Shown one piece after another: positions 29,289-32,951 of a stretch of DNA of 32,951 nt. Both the position numbers and the translations under genes were made by a program. Below the pieces are notes generated by a model that did not search any database, was not told where the DNA came from, and saw only the letters and a program-made list of their open reading frames with translations. The stretch is taken from positions 1 through 32,951 of the forward strand of contig JAJXZI010000316.1 in the NCBI GenBank assembly GCA_021780115.1. The letters are read 5' to 3'. This DNA is from a bacterium. Lineage in GTDB: Bacteria; Verrucomicrobiota; Verrucomicrobiia; Limisphaerales; JAJXZI01. Position 1 is the stretch's first letter. The number at the start of each line of letters is the position of its first letter.

Positions 29289-30487
29289 AACCGTCCCGCC
29301 TGATTCCGCTCCTGGCCGCGCTGGCCTTCGCCGTCCCGGCCGCCGCCGCGCCCGTCGTCGCCAACGTCCGCGCCGCCCAGCGGCCCGGCACGCATCTGGT
29401 GGACATCTACTACGACGCGACCGACGACGCCGGCCTGCCGCTCACCGTCACCGTGCTCGTCTCGGCCGATGGCGGCGCGACGTGGAACATTCCGGCCGTC
29501 ACCCTCACCGGCGCCGCCGGGCCGGGCGTGGCCGCCGGACTCAACCACCAGATCGTCTGGGACGCCGGCGTGGACTGGCCCGGCCAGTTCACGAGCCAGT
29601 GCCGCGTCCGCGTCCTCGCCGACGATGGCTCGGGCCTGCCCGCGCCGGCGGGCATGGTCTATGTCCCGCCCGGCGCCTTCCAGATGGGTGACAACCTTGA
29701 TAGCGAGACCGACGCCCAACCCGTCCACAACGTCTTCGTCTCCGCCTTCTTCATGGATAAAAACCTCGTCTCCGGCCTCCAGTGGGTGGGCATCTACAAC
29801 TGGGCTGTCGGCCACGGCTACACCTTTGACTATGTCGGCTCCTGGTTCGCCCCGAACCACCCGGTGCAGAGCATCGACTGGAATGACGCGGTCAAGTGGT
29901 GCAACGCCCGCTCCGAAATGGAGGGCCGCACGCCCTGCTACTACACCAGCGCCGCCCAGACCACCGTCTATCGCACCGGCGACTTGAACCTCGCCAACGC
30001 CTGCGTGAAATGGAACGCCAACGGCTACCGCCTGCCCACCGAGGCCGAGTGGGAAAAGGCCGCCCGCGGCGGGTTGGTGGGCAAACGCTATCCCTGGGGC
30101 GACACCATCAACGGCAGCGACGCCAACTACGGCGGCAGCGGCAACCCGTTTGTGGTGAACAATCCCGCGACCACGCCGGTGGGCTATTACAACGGCAACC
30201 AGACGCCAGCCGGGGTAGATATGGCCAACGGCTACGGCCTTTACGATATGGCTGGCAATGTCCAGGAGATGTGTTGGGACTGGTATAGCGCCGCCTACTA
30301 CGGCGACGCCACCGCCTTGAACGACCCGCGCGGCCCAGGAGGAACCGGCTACCGCGTGAGTCGGGGCGGCAGTTGGGTCTCCGTCGCGAGCGAGTGCCGT
30401 TCGGCGCTGCGCGGCGAACTCGGCCCATCGCCTTACTCGTCCAGGTTTTACGGGTTCCGTTCGGTCTTGGCCCCAGGTCAGCCATGA
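29285..30487 (+). CDS. Exported SUMF1/formylglycine-generating-enzyme-fold protein
   Basis: A 400-aa protein with a signal peptide (MKPSRLIPLLAALAFAVPAA). Residues 25-115 form a beta-rich module (VVANVRAAQRPGTHLVDIYY, a style seen with Verrucomicrobia FGE-like proteins). The SUMF1 fold begins at MVYVPPGAFQMGDNLDSETDAQ and runs through GYRLPTEAEWEKAARGGLVG, YPWGDT, YGLYDMAGNVQEMCWDWYSA and RVSRGGSWVSVASECRSALR, ending GFRSVLAP. In true formylglycine-generating enzymes two Cys lie in RGGS-x2-C-x4-C; here the first is Ser and only the second remains. So it is probably a non-FGE member that binds or modifies something else. ATG 29285 overlaps a short upstream ORF. Confidence 0.88.
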   Translation: MKPSRLIPLLAALAFAVPAAAAPVVANVRAAQRPGTHLVDIYYDATDDAGLPLTVTVLVSADGGATWNIPAVTLTGAAGPGVAAGLNHQIVWDAGVDWPGQFTSQCRVRVLADDGSGLPAPAGMVYVPPGAFQMGDNLDSETDAQPVHNVFVSAFFMDKNLVSGLQWVGIYNWAVGHGYTFDYVGSWFAPNHPVQSIDWNDAVKWCNARSEMEGRTPCYYTSAAQTTVYRTGDLNLANACVKWNANGYRLPTEAEWEKAARGGLVGKRYPWGDTINGSDANYGGSGNPFVVNNPATTPVGYYNGNQTPAGVDMANGYGLYDMAGNVQEMCWDWYSAAYYGDATALNDPRGPGGTGYRVSRGGSWVSVASECRSALRGELGPSPYSSRFYGFRSVLAPGQP

Positions 30488-30564
30488 AGCGGACCAGCCG
30501 CGCGGAGCAGCCCGGCGCAGGCGGGCGAGCGAAGGATGAGCGCGCCGTGCCCGCGGCGCGACTG

Positions 30565-30715
30565 CGGAGCGCCGGCTCCGGAGCGCCGGCATATTGCCGG
30601 CTTAAAACCGTCCCCATGAAACCCGCGCCACAAAATCACCTCCGCAACGCCCAGCGCGCAGCCCCACGTCGCGCTGGATCACTCGCGTTCAGCCGGCTCG
30701 GAAGCCGGCGCTCCG
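30565..30715 (+). repeat. REP/BIME unit 1
   Basis: A partial head at 30565, then head REP at 30579-30603 (CGGAGCGCCGGC-ATATT-GCCGGCTT) and an inverted tail REP at 30691-30715 (AGCCGGCTCGGAAGCCGGCGCTCCG). Head and tail are reverse-complement members of one family. The interval holds an ATG-opened mini-frame (30616). Confidence 0.85.
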
Positions 30716-30747
30716 CGTTCCGGAGCGCCGGCATATTGCCGGCTTAA
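30616..30747 (+). CDS. REP-borne mini-ORF, 43 aa (probably not a functional gene)
   Basis: Runs from the ATG inside unit 1 to a TAA in the head of unit 2. It begins MKPAPQNHLRNAQRAAPRRA and ends FRSAGILPA, the last eight or nine residues being encoded by the REP. Unit 3 gives a frame of exactly the same length. Confidence 0.25.
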   Translation: MKPAPQNHLRNAQRAAPRRAGSLAFSRLGSRRSAFRSAGILPA

Positions 30748-30857
30748 AACCGTCCCCATGAAACCCACGCCGCAAAACAACGCCGACATCGCCCAGCGCG
30801 TATCCCCGCGGCGGTCTGAATTCCCCGCGTCAAGCCGGCTGGGAAGCCGGCGCTCCG
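30721..30857 (+). repeat. REP/BIME unit 2 (start of transposase gene)
   Basis: Head at 30721-30745 and tail at 30833-30857, starting 142 bp after head 1. The in-unit ATG at 30758 is the start of the RAYT transposase frame, and the tail encodes SSRLGSRRSA within the transposase. Confidence 0.85.
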
Positions 30858-31567
30858 CGTCGTCCTCTCCGCCTTTCAACCCGGGCTTGCAGAAGCTGGT
30901 CGAAGGGAAGCAGGCCTGGGCCGAACCACTGGACGCCACCGCCCAGGCCCAAGGCTTTCTCGGGTGGCATCAGCGCGGGTATCTGCCGCATCACGACGTT
31001 CCCGGAGTGACGCAGTTTGTGACGTTTCGTTTGGCCGACGCGCTGCCGGCGAGCCGGCGCGGCGAATGGGAACTGCTGCGGAAGATCGAGGACGAGCGCC
31101 AGCGTCTCCGCCAGTTCGAGGCCTATCTGGACCGAGGCTGGGGCGAATGCTGGCTGCGCCAGCCGCGCGTGGCCGAATTGGTCGAGGGCGCGCTGCGCTT
31201 TTTTGACGGCGAGCGTTACCGGCTCCGGGCGTGGGTGGTGATGCCGAACCACGTGCATCTGGTGTTGGACGTGGAGCCGGTGCCGCTGGCCAAACTACTC
31301 GAGAGTTGGAAAGGCTTCACGGCCCGCGCGGCGAACAAGCTGCTGGAACGGCGCGGCGCACTGTGGGAGCGGGAGTACTGGGACACGCGGATTCGGGATG
31401 AGGAACATTTGCGGAAGGCGGTTCGGTACGTGGAGTCAAATCCGGTGAAGGCGAAACTCGCCCGGGAGCCAGGGGCGTGGCCGTGGGGTAGCGCGCGATT
31501 CCGCGATGAGCACGGCGGGTTGTGCCGGCCGCCGCTGCCCCGGAGCGCCGGCATGTTGCCGGCTTAA
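30758..31567 (+). CDS. REP-associated tyrosine transposase (RAYT, Y1_Tnp)
   Basis: A 269-aa HUH-type transposase related to IS200/IS605, of the class that mobilises REP elements. The HUH motif is MPNHVHLVL (H165, H167). Candidate catalytic tyrosines lie in REYWDTRIRDEEHL (about Y207) and RYVESNPVKAKLA (about Y224); which one acts I cannot decide. The first 40 residues (MKPTPQNNADIAQRVSPRRS, SSRLGSRRS) are encoded by REP unit 2, and the last (RSAGMLPA) by the head of unit 3, so REP sequence supplies both ends. The recognised domain starts near FLGWHQRGYLPHHDVPGVTQ. Confidence 0.9.
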   Translation: MKPTPQNNADIAQRVSPRRSEFPASSRLGSRRSASSSPPFNPGLQKLVEGKQAWAEPLDATAQAQGFLGWHQRGYLPHHDVPGVTQFVTFRLADALPASRRGEWELLRKIEDERQRLRQFEAYLDRGWGECWLRQPRVAELVEGALRFFDGERYRLRAWVVMPNHVHLVLDVEPVPLAKLLESWKGFTARAANKLLERRGALWEREYWDTRIRDEEHLRKAVRYVESNPVKAKLAREPGAWPWGSARFRDEHGGLCRPPLPRSAGMLPA

Positions 31568-31677
31568 ATCATCCGAATGAAACAAACACCACAAGACGAC
31601 CCCAGCGCCATCCGGAACGCATCTCCGCGGCGGGTTGAAATTCCCCGCGGTAAGCCGGCTCGGAAGCCGGCGCTCCG
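31541..31677 (+). repeat. REP/BIME unit 3
   Basis: Head 31541-31565 (core GCCGGC-ATGTT-GCCGGC) supplies the end of the transposase frame; tail 31653-31677. It holds a 43-aa mini-frame start at 31577. Confidence 0.85.
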
Positions 31678-31708
31678 CGTCCGGAGCGCCGGCATCCTGC
31701 CGGCTTAA
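31577..31708 (+). CDS. REP-borne mini-ORF, 43 aa (probably not a functional gene)
   Basis: MKQTPQDDPSAIRNASPRRV to RSAGILPA, ending in the head of unit 4. It has the same length and the same two ends as the frame at 30616, although the middle has drifted. Confidence 0.25.
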   Translation: MKQTPQDDPSAIRNASPRRVEIPRGKPARKPALRVRSAGILPA

Positions 31709-31817
31709 ATCATCCGAATGAAACCCGCGCCCCATAACAACGCCGACATCGCCCAGCGAGCAGCCCCGCGTCGCGCTGGATTACTCGCGGTAAGCCGGCT
31801 GGGAAGCCGGCGCTCCG
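31682..31817 (+). repeat. REP/BIME unit 4 (start of exported hydrolase gene)
   Basis: Head 31682-31706, tail 31793-31817, starting 141 bp after head 3. Its ATG (31718) opens, in frame, the exported hydrolase that follows. Confidence 0.85.
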
Positions 31818-32951
31818 ATCGCTGCGAGCGCGTCGCCGCGTTTTTGGTTTTGGCCGCCACACTGCTCGTGGCCCCGGCCGCCGCTCACGCCCAACCCGCC
31901 CAGGCCGATTCGCCCACCGTCACCCTCGACACGCGCTGGGATTACCAGGTCGGCCTCGGCGCGGCGGACTCGAACCCGTTTTCCCTGGACACGCGCTTCT
32001 CCGGCGGCACGGGCGCGGCCATGTCCGGCCTGTTCCCGCTGGACACGCGGGCGACCGCCGGCGTGATGGCCAGCCTCGGCGGCCGGGTCACCGACGCCAC
32101 CGGCGCGCCGTTGGCCGGGGCGTCGATCCTGGCCCTGCAAGGCACGGCGGCCACGACCGGCCGCGCCGATGCCGCCGGCCATTACGCGCTGCCGGCGCTT
32201 GAACCCGGCGCGTGGCAAATTTGGGTGAGTCTGGCCGGCTACCGCACCTGGGTGCAATCGGGCGTGGCGCTGGCGCCCGGTCAGGCGCTGGCGCTGGACT
32301 TCGCGCTGGCCCCGGCCCTCACGCTCCCGCCCGCGACGCCGGTGGACCGCCCGGTGCCGGTGGCGCAGCAGGCGACGATCGTCACGCCCAGCGCCACCGC
32401 GCTCCTGGTCTTCAACGGCACGGCCTTCGTCAGCGGCGGCCCGGTGGACGTGACGTTGCCGACGGTGATTTTCACCCACGGCTGGATCGCCGGCCCGAAC
32501 GACCCGGGAGGCTGGCCGCTGGCCATGGCGGCGCAGATGACGTCGGCCGGCGTGAAGGCCAACCTGCTGGCGTGGGATTGGCACCAGGACGCGGCCACGC
32601 TGGATCCGGTGCAGGCCATGTCGAGAACGCGACTCCAGGGCGATGCGCTGGGCCGGGCGCTGGCGGCGACGCTGGCCAAACTCAGTCCGTATGCCGGCAC
32701 GCTGCACTTCATCGGCCACAGCCTGGGCACGCTGGTGAACGCCACCGCGGCGAACTTCCTGCACGAAACCGTCCAGCCGAACTTCCCCTTTGACCACACG
32801 CAGATAACGCTGTTGGACGACGCCGGCGTGGTGTCGGCGGTGGGGCAAGTGATCACCTTCAACTACTCGGTGAGCGGGATGCCGGGATCAATCGCCAGCC
32901 AAGTGGTGCAGGCGGGTTACGTCTCACCGGTGCCGGATGCGGCGGCGCGGT
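31718..32951 (+). CDS. Exported alpha/beta hydrolase with carboxypeptidase-like domain (partial, runs off window)
   Basis: I translated it by hand; it is open for 411 codons to the edge. The first 33 residues (MKPAPHNNADIAQRAAPRRA, VSRLGSRRS) are encoded by REP unit 4, followed by a signal-peptide-like core (VAAFLVLAATLLVAPAAAHA). Next come three LDTR motifs (VTLDTR, FSLDTR, FPLDTR) as in other Verrucomicrobia surface proteins. A carboxypeptidase-regulatory-like domain follows (GGRVTDATGAPLAGASILAL to VWQSG-type YRTWVQSGVALAP). Then a lipase-like alpha/beta hydrolase with VIFTHGWIAGPND and the nucleophile elbow LHFIGHSLGTLVN. The long basic stretch before the hydrophobic core makes it an unusual signal peptide; the true start could be a later in-frame codon. 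Confidence 0.8.
   Translation, partial: MKPAPHNNADIAQRAAPRRAGLLAVSRLGSRRSDRCERVAAFLVLAATLLVAPAAAHAQPAQADSPTVTLDTRWDYQVGLGAADSNPFSLDTRFSGGTGAAMSGLFPLDTRATAGVMASLGGRVTDATGAPLAGASILALQGTAATTGRADAAGHYALPALEPGAWQIWVSLAGYRTWVQSGVALAPGQALALDFALAPALTLPPATPVDRPVPVAQQATIVTPSATALLVFNGTAFVSGGPVDVTLPTVIFTHGWIAGPNDPGGWPLAMAAQMTSAGVKANLLAWDWHQDAATLDPVQAMSRTRLQGDALGRALAATLAKLSPYAGTLHFIGHSLGTLVNATAANFLHETVQPNFPFDHTQITLLDDAGVVSAVGQVITFNYSVSGMPGSIASQVVQAGYVSPVPDAAAR

Noticed and set aside
30565-31817. Repeat array as a CRISPR
   Set aside because: Units are about 140 bp with paired inverted REPs and an embedded transposase; no short direct repeats with unique 30-40 bp spacers and no cas genes.

Overview
The window looks like a chromosomal segment of a GC-rich, Gram-negative member of the Verrucomicrobiota, probably near the Pedosphaera/Limisphaera group. 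This is inferred from gene style, not from a marker-gene tree. The supporting points are: a DUF1559-like pseudopilin with an [19 protein letters not shown]-terminus and an H-x9-DG motif; exported proteins with LDTR repeats; KDO/heptose (LPS) genes; a SUMF1-fold secreted protein; and REP elements whose translation ends in RSAGILPA.

Layout. 1-2171 (minus strand): the start of an RND efflux permease overlapped by a PadR regulator with its own palindromic operator, and a 5'-truncated diheme cytochrome b. 2266-5226: glycine decarboxylase (gcvP). 5247-6577 (minus): a toxin-antitoxin-like pair whose PemK/MazF-like partner is fused in frame to CMP-KDO synthetase (kdsB). 6613-7159: no gene I can support, but a strong intrinsic terminator. 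7160-9285: acylphosphatase, metallophosphoesterase and a GT9 heptosyltransferase-like gene. 9504-11442: two convergent genes for exported proteins of unknown role. 11591-17618: divergent ileS and glnD. 17643-20314: Smr protein, glnB (PII) and dnaA, with a candidate origin region between glnB and dnaA. 20411-23045: an ABC ATPase without an adjacent permease, a Tat-exported aldo/keto reductase and a YjbQ protein. 23390-26252: two-subunit 2-oxoacid:ferredoxin oxidoreductase (korAB). 26442-28884: CobA-HemD fusion and pseudopilin. 29205-32951: accessory region with a SUMF1-fold secreted protein, a REP/BIME array built around a RAYT transposase, and the start of an exported alpha/beta hydrolase.

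How genes work together. GlnD and PII are a functional pair (PII carries the modifiable T-loop tyrosine) and lie about 500 bp apart. KdsB and the GT9 enzyme both serve LPS core synthesis. KorA and KorB form one TPP/ferredoxin enzyme. PadR probably represses itself and the efflux pump.

Main things worth a second look: the PemK-KdsB fusion; a recurrent promoter (TTGnnn, 16-17 bp, TAGnnT) placed 6-10 nt before start codons, which predicts leaderless mRNAs; a stem-loop predicted at the extreme 5' end of the kor mRNA; a 27-codon upstream ORF overlapping the SUMF1-like gene; and a REP array in which each repeat carries an in-frame ATG, so that the transposase and the exported hydrolase share a REP-derived N-terminus. 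No tRNA, rRNA or CRISPR array was seen.
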